The notes under the pieces: generated by a model
Told to the model about the DNA's origin: nothing
The model's database searches: none
What the model saw: only the letters and a program-made list of their open reading frames with translations
Assembly (NCBI GenBank): GCA_034509425.1
Contig: JAVTVJ010000229.1
Location: 806,001 to 870,000, forward strand
Direction: 5' to 3'
DNA from: Eopsaltria australis
Lineage: Eukaryota > Chordata > Aves > Passeriformes > Petroicidae
DNA: 64,000 nucleotides
Shown here: positions 13,216 through 24,464 of the stretch, piece by piece
How the letters are laid out: each line of letters begins with the position of its first letter
Position numbering within the stretch: position 1 is the first letter of the stretch
Program-made: the position numbers and the translations under genes

Positions 13216-14590
13216 ATACAAGCGCTGTGAACTCACACCTCCCATATTCTACCTGAGCCACTCCAATATTTATACCTGGAATTCTCAGTTCGGGTTCCAT
13301 TTATGAGGGGAGCAGGCAACAGCCTTGTGCCAGAACCTCCCCTCCTCCTGCCTGGCACTCATCCATCCCGACAGAGGCTTTTCCACAAGGAGCAGTGCCC
13401 AGAGACAATTACTGCACTGGAGCAGAAAACAAGCTTCTGAGCCTCTACCTTCACCGAGGTACTTTTAATGAAGATGTGAGGAGGAAAGAAAGAAATAATG
13501 TTCTCTTGGCACTTTGGCTTGGAAAATGTTAGCATGAACCAAGGCAACCCTTCCCTTTCTCAAATGAAAAGCAGAAGTTGTTGCAGACAAGAAAAACAAC
13601 ACTCTTAAAAGAGCCAAACTGTGATAGATTTGTACCACTGGTCTCTTTTCACAGGAAAGGCAACAAGCACTAATTAGCAACAAAAACACACGCTTGGAAG
13701 TGAGGACATCTTGGATGCCAGTCCTGGCTCTGCCATAGCTTTTGGAGGCACTTGCTTCAATTCCTGCCCTGCCAGGATGATGGGACTGAAGAATGGAAAT
13801 CCACTCCTCATCCCCTTGGGAAAGGACAGGACAAGAAGGGGCTGGGGGACACAAGGATCCTGCTGGTGCCCAGGAAGATGGTTCATAACACAACCAAGGA
13901 TTTTCAAGTCAGGAAATTGTGTCTGGAGTCAACAGGAGAAAGCAGCAAGAAGGAAGGGAGGGAGGGAACAGAGTGTTCCCTGGCACCCAACAGTCCCATG
14001 CTCAATCTTAATTTAATGGGAGAGAGGGAAATACACACCAAATACCTTCAGAATTAAACTCTTACAGTTTACAGTTAAACCCTTGTAAACCAGACCAAGG
14101 AGGACAACCAAGGTGATCAGCAAAATGTCCAGGCATTCACTGAACTCCAAAAAGGAAAAAAAAAACCCTCTAATTGTATAATTATTGGATTAGCAGCATG
14201 TCCTTTCACCCTTCATAAGCATCCCAGCAGGTATCAGTGGCCAGGTGGATGTGATAAAGGTGTGAGTTTCAGAATGGTGACAGCACCTCCATCCCAGTAA
14301 ATGCATCCATTTAAGCACTGCAATCCAACATTACATTTAAGCCACTTCCAAATTGCCTTGCCACAGGTTCCTGCCAATTCACCTGCCTGTACTGGCAGAC
14401 TTCAGAGTTACACACTCAGGCCTGGCCTAGACCCATCAGCCCAAAGAGCCTGGAGAGCAATCATATCAGATTTCTTATTGGAAGGAAATTAATCAAACCT
14501 ATCATCATAGAAATTACTGCATCCTCAATAACAATTTAAAGAGCAGTGCAGGCACTCAAGCATGAAGAAAACGAGAAATCTGCTTCCTAC

Positions 14591-14728
14591 CTGACATCTG
14601 CTGGATCTTCTGTCACCAGAACATCTGTCTTGCAGCTGGCAAGGGGATTGATGGAAAGCTCCACGGGGGGCACCACGAAGCTCTTACTGACAGGCAACCA
14701 CAGCCCTTGACCCAAACTGTAGGTGGAC
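14591..14728 (-). CDS. ASTN2: ASTN2 exon G: ectodomain segment before second EGF region
   Basis: 138-bp exon with acceptor AG at 14730-14729 (TGTCCAG|GTCC) and donor GT at 14590-14589 (GTCAG|GTAGGA). One base completes Arg (AG|G). Forty-five codons follow: [47 protein letters not shown] is carried to the next exon, which is not in the window. The segment is extracellular, contains a single cysteine, and in the full protein comes shortly before the second EGF-like region. The exon is phase 2-2. At least 14.6 kb of intron follows to the left edge with no further ASTN2 exon that I could find. Confidence 0.93.
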
Positions 14729-15175
14729 CTGGACAAAGGACAAACATGTCACACAGGAACAGAGTGTCCTCAGGGAATGGTGGCCCTCCACTGCCCACTC
14801 GGAAGTCAGAGCAGTGGTGGCACCACGGGATAAGCCAGTGATTTAGTCTTGGCCTGAAAGCCAAATGGGAGAGGAATGACTTAAGATGTGATAGGAGAAT
14901 ATGGGGATGGGAAAACTCTTCTTTTTATTCCAGGAGGAGTTTCTGTGCACTCCGTCCTCACGTTTGCTGAAGGGACAAGAGGGGAACCCTTGTCTGTCTG
15001 TGACTGTCTGACCTGACTGTCAAATGTGGACAAATCTTTCAGGTCTGTCACAAATGAGACTTGTCCCCTCACCAGCACAAGAATGATCTGGGAGTGACCA
15101 AGAGGTTGCATCCATTGGGATGTCCTCATGGCTCTCCCTTCCCAAATGTCCCAGTTGAACCCTCCTCTGACTCAC
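14729..15175 (-). other. ASTN2 intron F-G (447 bp)
   Basis: Short GT-AG intron with donor GTGAGT and acceptor TTGTCCAG. I see no repeat or other feature in it. Confidence 0.9.
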
Positions 15176-15250
15176 CTGAGTATCTTCTCTGGTGCCTGCT
15201 CTCCTGTGACCAAGTCATATCCCCGCTCCAGCGTCGTGTAGGGCCAGGGC
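15176..15250 (-). CDS. ASTN2: ASTN2 exon F: short ectodomain linker exon
   Basis: 75-bp exon with acceptor AG at 15252-15251 (CTCCCAG|GCCC) and donor GT at 15175-15174 (CTCAG|GTGAGT). One base completes the Gly codon from exon E. Twenty-four codons follow, PWPYTTLERGYDLVTGEQAP then EKIL, and AG is left for the next Arg codon. It encodes part of the extracellular region between the first EGF-like module and the next ectodomain segment; I see no recognised domain or cysteine in it. The exon is phase 2-2, so it could be skipped in frame. It sits in a tight three-exon cluster (E, F, G within 0.9 kb) that contrasts with the long introns elsewhere. Confidence 0.93.
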
Positions 15251-15388
15251 CTGGGAGGAGAGAGGGGAAAAGCAGCTGAGCACATCACTGGGCTGGGCAA
15301 GTGGTGTTCACCCAAGGGGAGGAGAACTGGGCTCCTCACCACCGTGGTAGCTGGGGCAGATCAACCCCAGCAGGGTGTCCCCACTCAC
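15251..15388 (-). other. ASTN2 intron E-F (138 bp)
   Basis: Very short GT-AG intron with donor GTGAGT and acceptor CCTCCCAG. Its only clear content is the splice signals and a pyrimidine-rich stretch just before the acceptor. Confidence 0.9.
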
Positions 15389-15473
15389 CCCTCGCTGTGT
15401 CCCCAGTCGCTGCGCACGCACAGGTGCCGGTGCACGGGGTCCGGGGCGTACCCTTCATGGCAGCTGCACTCTC
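15389..15473 (-). CDS. ASTN2: ASTN2 exon E: second half of EGF-like module
   Basis: 85-bp exon with acceptor AG at 15475-15474 (TTCCAG|GAGAG) and donor GT at 15388-15387 (GAGG|GTGAGT). After the Gly junction codon it reads [18 protein letters not shown], then VRSDWGHSE, and ends with GG of the next Gly codon. The three cysteines (C-x1-C-x13-C) complete the six-cysteine EGF-like fold begun in exon D, 8.8 kb away; the linking spacing is C3-x6-C4. The motif CSCHEGY matches the usual EGF C-x-C-x2-G-[YF]. The exon is phase 1-2, so it cannot be skipped alone without a frameshift. It is followed after only 138 bp by exon F, the shortest intron seen here. Confidence 0.94.
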
Positions 15474-18400
15474 CTGGAAGAGAGCAGGGAGATGTCTCTG
15501 GCCCAGAGGCATGTCCATGACTGCAGAGTCAGGCCCTCCTCCCCTGCTGCCCATCTCTGCGTTGTCACAGCCACTCTGGTCCCTCCTGTGCCTCTGGAGC
15601 ACTATGGAACCCAAAAACCCCCAGGAGGTTTGGAGAAGGAGATGTGGAAAGCTGTAAGAAACTCATGGTTATTCTCAGGGAGGGGATTACATGATGCAGC
15701 ACCCACAGTAGTGGGGATGGGGTTTCATGGTGCAGGTCTGTCCTTAACCAGTGCTCTGTGCAGTCCTGCAGCCAGGGCTTCACTCCTCAGCAGGGATCTT
15801 GACCTTGCTTGAGCAGAGCAGTGCCCACCCTGTGCAATCCCCAAGGTGGACACCACAAACCCATCCCACATCCCCTTCCCAACTCTGCTTTGCCATCTGG
15901 CACCAGGACAAGAGAGCAGAGTCTCCTGCAGCCCAAGCTCCCACTGAAAGATGCAGAACCCCCCAACTTCCATCCTCCACAGACAGTTCCCATGCTGTGT
16001 CCCCATCCCACACTGAAGGGGCTCTCAGCCCTGCTCCCCTCTGCTCTCTGGGTGCTGCCTCACCCTGCTCCTCCCTTCTGACAGCAGGGGAAGATATTTC
16101 CCACACCAGAAACCCGACCACACTTGGCCCAAATTGATTCAGTGTTTGGTAGAAATACATAACCCCGAGCAAGAAACAGCAAAATCAAAAGATTAATTGG
16201 ATTTGCACGTGGAGTTTCTGCTACAAGCTGCTGCCAATGTTTCCCCCCACCTCCCCTCCTCTCCCCATCATGCCTGATGGTGCAGCAAAGCTGAGCTGTA
16301 AACACTGGTGAGGTGGGGACCTGGGGGGATGCTGGGGAGGTGGGGACCCCCCTCACAGTGGCAATGCAGACTGGCAGCCACCTGTGAGCTCCTTGGGATC
16401 CTAAGCAAGTTCTTAACATGCCTCCCAAGGATTACAGTAAAGAGCTTTATTGTCAGGAGGGAGCGAGATGGGGATTCAACCGCTGAGGTTTTTGAGAAAG
16501 AGACGCCTGGGAAGGGAGAGGCAGCAAAAAAAGGAAAGAGTGAGGGGAAAAAAGAGACGGCTAATGATGTGCTAAAACGCAACAGCACCTTCATGAAATA
16601 TTCACTGCCTCAAACGCGTCTAATATTAAAGATTAAATGTCCTGGGATTTGTCCTAGCGACTTCGAAGCACTGATTTATGATCTGTCAAAAGCTGCTAAC
16701 CTCATGATTCATAAGAGGGGCGGCAGGAACATTGCTGCTCCAAAGGGAAAGAGTTGGGAGAGAGATGGCAGAGCTCGGCCCTGCTCAGGCTCCGCCGTGC
16801 CTGGGGGCTGGGGCGGTCTCGGTGCAAGAAAACACAGGTCCTAATAGCTCCATCAGTGATTTTAAAAAAAGAAAAGTTATTTTTTCCTTGGGTGCTTAGT
16901 ACGCAAGTTTCCCCAGCCGTGCTGTGGATCATTAATTCCTGGCGCTTATTACATAACAAATATGTGCTCTGCAAATGAGAGACATCTCAAAGTGCTTGCG
17001 AAGCAGAGCTGGGAGTCTTGGGGCACCGGCTCATGCTCAGCTCCTGCCACAGAAATTAGAGCAAGTAAGGAAAAAACACCTACAGGGGTCAGCAGCCCAC
17101 GGCCCAAACGCCTCCCCCTGTATTGATGGCTGGGGGTGCTGGGTGGTGAACCCCCTTGCCATGGTGCAGGAGGGTTTATTTTGTCTGCTGGCTTGTTTGC
17201 TGCTCCGTCAGTTTGGCATCAGAACGAGGAACTCTATCAACCTGGAGAAATATTGATTTTATCGACTCCAGTCCTGGAGTTTCAGCAGCTACAGCCGGTG
17301 CTCAAGGCTTTATTGGGAGGTTTATTGGGAGGTTTATTTCAATAAGTGAGAGGGCAAGTGGTGGCACCAGCTGGGGAGGAGATGCAGGGCAGGAGAGAGT
17401 GGGCATCAGCTTTCCACAGTTTTCCCAGGGTGATCTACACCCCTTTGCAGAGTTTTGGAAATTGGATAGGAAGGCTCCCAGCACAGGATCAGCTGAGTGC
17501 TGCAGTCTGCTGCAAGAGTGAGGATTCCATTGCCTCAGGACAGATGATTTAGGATCTATTTCTCTATCAAGAATCATGACCAGACAACAAGCGGGGCTTC
17601 CAAAAAATCTCAGCAGAACCTGCTGTGCTCTTACCGGTTACCATGAGCTTTTGCCCTGTCCCCAACAGCATCCACCTTCCTTCTCTGGCACCCCAAACTA
17701 CTCTGTCTGTCCCCATCCTTCTCAGACATGATGCTGAGCCAGGGAGGATGCTGAGCCTGGCTAAACCCCACGGAATGAGAAACACCAGATAAAGTGCCTG
17801 GAGTGGGGGGAACAGAGATTCTCACACCTCTAAGCCCTCTTTAGGGTGTGTTTTTCAACATGCTGCTAAAATAAATCAAACCATCAGAAGGCCAAATTAA
17901 AGTGTGTTTGTTCAAAGCAACTGCATCCGAGATGGATGCAGTTATCCACTCAACCCTGCTGCAGCTCAAGCTGAGCTTGAAGCCAAAGTCAACCAAAGTA
18001 ACCAAGTTTGACAAATAACTGCACCTGGAGCTGGATGCAATTTCCACAGGTCCTGCACGCACCTCTGTGCAGCGTTCAGCTGCTGCAGGAGCACAAATGA
18101 ATCAGGATCTTCCAACCCCCGGGACAAGAATCCTGCTCCCACTGCCACCACCCCGCACCCTGCCCATGGCATGGGAATGCATGGTCCTTCCTCTGCCTTT
18201 GGATTCACAAGCCACAAACCAGGTTGGATAATCCATGGCAATTTTTCAGCTGTTACAGCCAAAAGAAGGATCACTGCTCACTCAGTATAAATGAGGGCAG
18301 GTCCCAGTGCTCAGCTCTGGAGGTCCAACATTGTATTTCCAGTGTGTTATTACACAGATGGAGGTTTTAGCTCTCATTTTTTTATAGAAAAGCTGGAAGT

Positions 18401-21400
18401 TGATGAACTATTCCTTCATTACACTCTCCATGCTGTGCGGCTGCTTCTGCTGGAATGGAGAATGGGGTCTCACACTGCACCCACAGCCTCCCTGCCCATT
18501 CCCTCAGGGCCTGGGAGCAGCAGAGCAGGGCTGCAGGAGGAGCCATCAGCATGCCAGGATAAGCCTGTTAGCCTCATTATGGAGAGAGCCGATCCGTGGT
18601 GATAATGCTTTGAGAATCCCCCTAATCCACCCGCCCAGCACACAGCAGGAAGTGCAGGCTCCCAGAGTCCCTGTGCTCCCAGGGAAGCTGCTCTGTGCTG
18701 TCACTGGCACTTTGATTTAAGGAGCTGGAGGAGCTCTGGCAGTGGTGGGGCAAAGCTGTCGCTTGTCATCTTGGCACTACTGGTGTCCTTGGTTCCCTTC
18801 TCCATGGCAGCACCTCCAGTGCTGGCACTCCCTTGTCCTGGAGGAATGCCCTGCAGTGCCAGGGCTGTGCCCCAGCTGCACAGGGACATCCTGGGGACAA
18901 GCCCAGACCCCAGCTGGGGTGGCAGCCTGATCCCAAAGGCTGTGGGGCTATGAACACATACCTTTCCACCTGTGAGAGCATTGCACAAACACACTCACAC
19001 CTGTTTCAGGGCTGCCTCTCCCACCCAAAGGGATACAGAGCTCAGCCACAGTGTTTGTGTCCACTCCTCTCGGGACACACACAGCCCCTGCAGGGAACAC
19101 ACCAGCCCCAGCAGAGCATCCTCAGTGCCCGTGAGCCACAGAGCTGCAGCACCACGCTCCCAGCCTCCCAGTAAAGCTTTCTAAAAGCTCTTCTACTACC
19201 CCTGGCTCCTGCTGTTCCTGCTCTTTAGGGATGGCGCTTTCCAAACCTGAGCCTTTTCCTCATCCTGATGAGAAATGCACTTTTCTAGAAACAGTTTAGC
19301 ACTCAAGGAACAAGACAAAGGAAGTGGCTCTTGCCCTGCCGACCTGGCAAGGAGCATGGAGGGAAAACCTGGAGTCAGTTTGACAGTTATCCCTCCTCTC
19401 CCCCTGCTGCAAGTCACCCTCCTTACCCTCATCCATCACAGCACTTAAGTGCAAGCTTAACCTCCAAGGATTGTGCCTGAGTTTAAGCTCTGCACAGATT
19501 TAATTCTCATTATCATCTGCTCAGCTCCTACACTGCACCTCCAAGGAACCCATGAGCTGATGCAAGGAAGCAGAGAGGTCCCGAGGGTGGCCTGTGTGCC
19601 ATGGCTGTCACCTTCTTGGCTGGGCACTGCCCCAGAGCTGCCCACAGAGGGTGAGGAGCTCCTGCAGCACCACTTGGATGGCCCAGTCAGGGAGGTGGGT
19701 TCAGGAGCAGCTCCGTACAGCAAAAGCCACCCCTCTTCCCTCCTCCCCATGCTCTTTAGACAAGCACAGAAATGCCATTACAAGAACATTAGCAGCTGCA
19801 GGATTAAACACTCTAATGGCAGAAAATGAGAGTGCAAAGACAGCACAGATAACCTTAACTCGGCCCCTCGCAGGCACGAGTTTTGATTGCTGTTTATGTA
19901 TAACACTTCAGCCTGGAGCTAAATTAGCTTGGGAGTTAACTGTCTCCTGCCCTGCTTGGTGCACGAGGCAAGCTGTGAGCCACAGGAAAAGGAATGGGAT
20001 ATTACATGGGTTTTGACCAAGTTATTAAACTCCATACCTTAGAGAGACAGAACCTCATCCTATAAAAGTCTAAGTCAATAAAGGCACCGGGATCCTCCAA
20101 CAGCGAAAATAGCACAAGTGCACAAGAACAAACAAATATTACTTGATGTGCACAGAACCTGCATGGTATTAAATTGAACTATAGGAAGGAATGGCTGTCT
20201 TCATAAACACAAATACACCCTTGCCAAGGTTGGTCATGTCCTGATTTACATGCTCAGCTCTGCAACCTCCAAATCCCCTTAACAGGTTGCCTTTAAAAAA
20301 ATATCTCTGTGTAAAAATGACTTTCATCTGCCTCCTGCCCACAGCACACCCCTGTCCTACCCAGACAGCAGCACCATCTGTGGCTCTGGTGACAAACTGG
20401 CCCATTTGGATGATGATGGAAACCTTTTTTTTTTTTTCTTTTTTTATCTCCTTCTGCCAATTTCCAGAAAAGCAAAACCTTTGCTACTACATTTAATCTG
20501 GTTCTTTGAAGCTCGTGCACGGCTTTGGGGGGGGGCTACCAATTGTGGATGCAATGAGAGAATTTTGATGAAGAAACGCCTGATTTATAGATGGGAAAAA
20601 AAAAAAAAAATTCAACACATTTGCACCTGCTAATCAAGGTAGCTATCCATCTCATTTATGCCACTGCTCCAGCAAGCCTGATAGCACAAAATCAGAGGCT
20701 GTTTCTTCCAGCACTTGGCCCTGAGGGACTGATTCTCCAGCAGGTCTCTTCAGCAATGCCCACAGAATGTGCAAGTGAATCAGTTTTGTGCATACAAAGC
20801 AGGTAATTGTGCTCACAAATCAGGATTTGCATATGCTGCTGGAAAGGGATGCTCTCCTCGAGGCTGGGAAGGGAGGCCAGCGAGGCAGCAAGCACTCCTG
20901 GATTTTACCCAGGGGTATCCCAGTGCACGCCACGAGCGGCGGCACCGACACCGCTCCCACATCTCTTCAAAATATGGAGAGTGAGGAGAGCTGACAGCTA
21001 GTCCCACAAGACAACAAACTTTCCCTGTTCTCGTCTCAAGCAGCACAGGCAGCCCCTGCCTGGAGGATGGGGTGTTTTGGCTGAACATCTCCAGCCAAGG
21101 AGCACATCCTGCCCTGGAGAGGTGCCCAAGGTGGCAGCTGGGCATGGGCACTGTGTCACCTCTGCAGGGAGGAGCCCCTCAGCAGCGTCCATTTGTCTCT
21201 GGATTTGCAGTCAGAACAACCAGCCTGGCCATTTCCAAGGCAGGAGGGATGAGGGAGATGACATTTTGCTCATGTGCAGATGTCAGCGCTCCCTCTGAAA
21301 CGCTCTGATGAGCTGGGGCTTTGCAACACAGGTTTCAAATCTGTCAGGGGGGCAGCAATCATTTAATTAAAGAGTGAGTCACACGACAGGGATGCGAGGG

Positions 21401-24296
21401 AAGACAAATTAAGGTCAGGCAACAAAGTGGATTTTGGTGTTTCCTAGTGTTTGAGAGCCTCTGTTTTCACTGGGAATTATTCTTCACACTGAAGGAGTAC
21501 TCGGTGTCCAGAGTCACAAGTCAATATATTGTACAGACAAATCCCATCCAAAACTCCAACCCAAAGAGTGTGCTGGGAAAGGTAAGAGCTTGAGTGTCAC
21601 CACAGAGAGCACGTGTGACCTGGGGCTCTCTGTCCAAAGGTGTGCCAGGAGCCCTTGGCACTGCCACCAAGGATAGGTGCTGCCCACAGGGGTCTGTCTG
21701 CACCTTGGGAAGGAAGTTTGAGACAAGGCTGGATCCACCCCGCCAGGGAGAGTGGCTCCAAGGGTAGGGCTGAAGTTAGATTAGCCATAAATGTGCTGGA
21801 GTGTTGCATATAGGTAAAAAATTATAAAATAAGGGTCTTGTCACCCTTGTAAAATCACGGCTCAGCCCTGCTACTTTGGCTAAGCAGAAAAGGACTGTGG
21901 GAAAGTGACTGCTGAATTGGAGGTAGAAAAACAAGTTATTTAACCATTACATGCTCATATTGTGGTTTATGGTGGTTGGTTGGATTACATTTGTTGTGCT
22001 TAAACGAAGTGTACCTGATAACTGCTTAAAAAGGCCTGGTGTTTTTGCAATGAAGGGCTCTCCTTTGCACCTCAGTGCTGGCTCTTCTGCTCTTCACACG
22101 GGCGACTTTGAAGGCTTTCAGCCTCCAGAGAGGACAAACTTCAGTCCACCATTCTCTGGATGCTCTGTCCAGCCCAAGAAGGCAGAGGACAGGGGAATCC
22201 CTGGCACCCTTCACTTGGGATGCTCACAGAGAGGATAAAATCCCTGACCCGAAAAGGTTGAAATCCAGACAGGATTTATGTGCTGCAGTAAAACCACAGG
22301 CCTTCCTCTCTCGTGGTGATAAAAATAAATCACCCTTAAAAATAGAATGACATTAATAAAAATAAATCTAAAAGTACATGCAGTGTATCATGGGGTTCCA
22401 GTCTGCCTCAGCCTGGTGGGGAAACTTCTCCCCAGTTAAAGGCTGGTCAATGGGGATGAACACACTTGGTGCCCAGGGTTATGTCCTGGGGTATAGGGTC
22501 AAGCAGGCACTTCCAAAAGCCTAATTTCAGTTCTTGTGAAGTTTGGACCTTTTAAAGGAGTCTTAGATTTAGACTGTGAAGATCAGCAGCCCCAGCAGGC
22601 AGTCTTGCTCGATCCATGCGAATCCAACTGGCAGAAAACAGGAGAAAAATTCTGTTTGGTCCACAGGTACACTCCCAGGCTGGAGAGGGGAGGAGGAAGC
22701 ACATGGACAGATTTCAGGAGAGGGACCTGAAGGCTGAGATGCAGGCTGCTCTGCCCTCAGCATGGGCAAGCAGGGACCAGGGGCACCAGGGCTGGGAGCC
22801 TCAGAGCAGCTGCTGAGGCTCAGCTCCAGGACAGAGCAACTCCCGGGATAACGAGCATCCCTCCCTTCCCTGCAAACGAGATGTGACACAGCCTGCTCGA
22901 GCGTGGGGCAGCCAGCAAGAACAACAAGCTGCTCTGGGAGCTGGGGATGCAGCGGGAGAGCAGCAGCTCCTCAGAGCAGAGGCCACGCCAGGATCCAGCC
23001 AAGGATGGGGCTGGTGAGGGGAGCCACAGGGCTCTTCCAGCAGGGGAGTCCTGGTCTGGCTCCATGCAGTCTCCCTGTGGTTTCTGCTGGAGGCAGAGTT
23101 GTTTCTCTCCCCCTCTGAACCAGGGGACAACTGAATGCATCTCCCCTCTCCCACTGAGGTGGCTGCGTATTCCCAAAGCCTGAAACAAAAATCCTTCTGC
23201 TCTGCGACATCTGGATGAGAAGAGTCTCCTCCTGCACCATCTCCACCTGTCAGTGTGGCTGTTGTCACCTCCCAGCCCTCCCTGGGACTTCAGGTGATGC
23301 CCAGGGCTGTCTGCACAGGGAATTCATCCAGCACCACTGTTCTGCTGCAGCCGTGCCTGCCAGTGCCTCCATGCAGACAAGCCTTGAGGAACAGGAATAC
23401 TAAGAAGAGAAGATTGTCTTGACCAGGAAAATTAGTTTATAAGACCAAGTTCAGTATTTGCATCTCAGCTGAGCAGGGAGGGATGAGAACAGGGTCACCC
23501 CCACCACCCCATGACTCTGAAGGATTTCTTATTCTAATTTGTGTATTAATGACAGTCGGGAGCTTTGGGAAAGCCTTCTCCACAGTGACCCATCCTTTAA
23601 ACCCTTTGGCAGAACCAGACACCAACATCCTTACCTGCAGCCATGAGTCCCTTACACACATGAGGTGAAGTGGTCATTGCTGAGGGGGAAGCAGCTGACA
23701 TGGGGAGCAGGGACAAAGCTGTGAGGGGGTGGGGGTTTGGGTGCTCTTCAGATGCTCAGCAAGCCAGGACCACCAGGGACACTTGTCTCCACACCACCAA
23801 GAAGGCATCCCACCCAAGGCTGGTGAGCCACTGGTGAGTCACGGCACACCCCAGCACAGAAACCCAGCAGAGACCCCAGGCCACCTTCCTATGAAAGGTC
23901 CAGTCACCCTGTTTGCTGTGTCCTGTGCTCGTGGCTCACTGCAGAGTCCAGGACTCCCATGTGTCATCCAATAAAGACAGAAGGGAAGGTGACACTTGTC
24001 CTTTGCCCAGCCCCACCACTGAGTCCCAGCAGGGCTGGCTGCTGCTCCACAGGCAGGCGCTGCACACCAGCAGAACACGCTCAGCAGAACACTCATTTCA
24101 AATCCCCTCTTGTGCCCATCTTCTTTACACTTTGCTGCTGGGGGTCACCACTGTGTGACTCTGCTAGTACCTCTCAGTCCCCCGTGCCTACCACCAGGCT
24201 AGGGCACAGGTGTGCCAAGAGGGCATCAAATACCCAGTGACAGACCTTCTCCCTCACATCTCTGAGCTTTCCAAGGTCTTCACTCTCCTCCCTTAC
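15474..24296 (-). other. ASTN2 intron D-E (8,823 bp)
   Basis: GT-AG intron lying inside the EGF-like module. It has few recognisable repeats: short A/T homopolymers near 20428 and 20597, and an AT-rich, motif-dense patch at 16560-16720. I see no CR1 fragment and no other exon in it. Confidence 0.8.
16560..16720. promoter_or_regulatory. Candidate conserved non-coding element
   Basis: Non-repetitive patch with retained CpGs (AAACGCGTC, AGCGACTTCG) next to TAATGATG, TAATATTAAAGATTAAATG and CATGATTCAT. Retained CpG in otherwise CpG-poor intron suggests constraint. Confidence 0.3.
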
Positions 24297-24464
24297 CTGT
24301 GTCTTGGTCACACAGCTGCTCACAGGCATCAGTGGTCCTCTGTCCACAGAGGTCTCTCACCCAGGGGGATGTGGCATTGATCTGATAGTACAGGGACAGC
24401 TTGGCTGGGTTCAGCCAGTCAGAGATGTCCAAGTAGCTCCCCTCGCTCACAACGAAGCTGCTGC
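24297..24464 (-). CDS. ASTN2: ASTN2 exon D: ectodomain start and first half of EGF-like module
   Basis: 168-bp exon with acceptor AG at 24466-24465 (CTCCAG|GCAGC) and donor GT at 24296-24295 (ACAG|GTAAGG). The 55 full codons begin SSFVVSEGSYLDISDWLNPA, followed by KLSLYYQINATSPWVRDLCG and QRTTDACEQLCDQDT. The last part supplies cysteines 1-3 of an EGF-like module with spacing C-x7-C-x3-C; the remaining three are in exon E. Asn-Ala-Thr at exon residues 29-31 is an extracellular N-glycosylation sequon. The exon is phase 1-1, but skipping it would destroy the EGF module. The 11.6-kb upstream and 8.8-kb downstream introns contain no other convincing exon. Confidence 0.94.

Larger units (their letters stand above)
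1..14590 (-). other. Intron downstream of ASTN2 exon G (partial, at least 14.6 kb)
   Basis: Begins with the exon G donor at 14590 and runs off the left edge. It contains three plus-strand CR1 tails (5531-5566, 5768-5846, 12608-12806), two copies of a 70-bp dispersed repeat (5605-5674, 7941-8011), a 24-bp tandem array (11271-11374), a short hairpin (5694-5714) and AT-rich patches (3170-3480, 13070-13215). No downstream ASTN2 exon was recognised. Confidence 0.8.
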
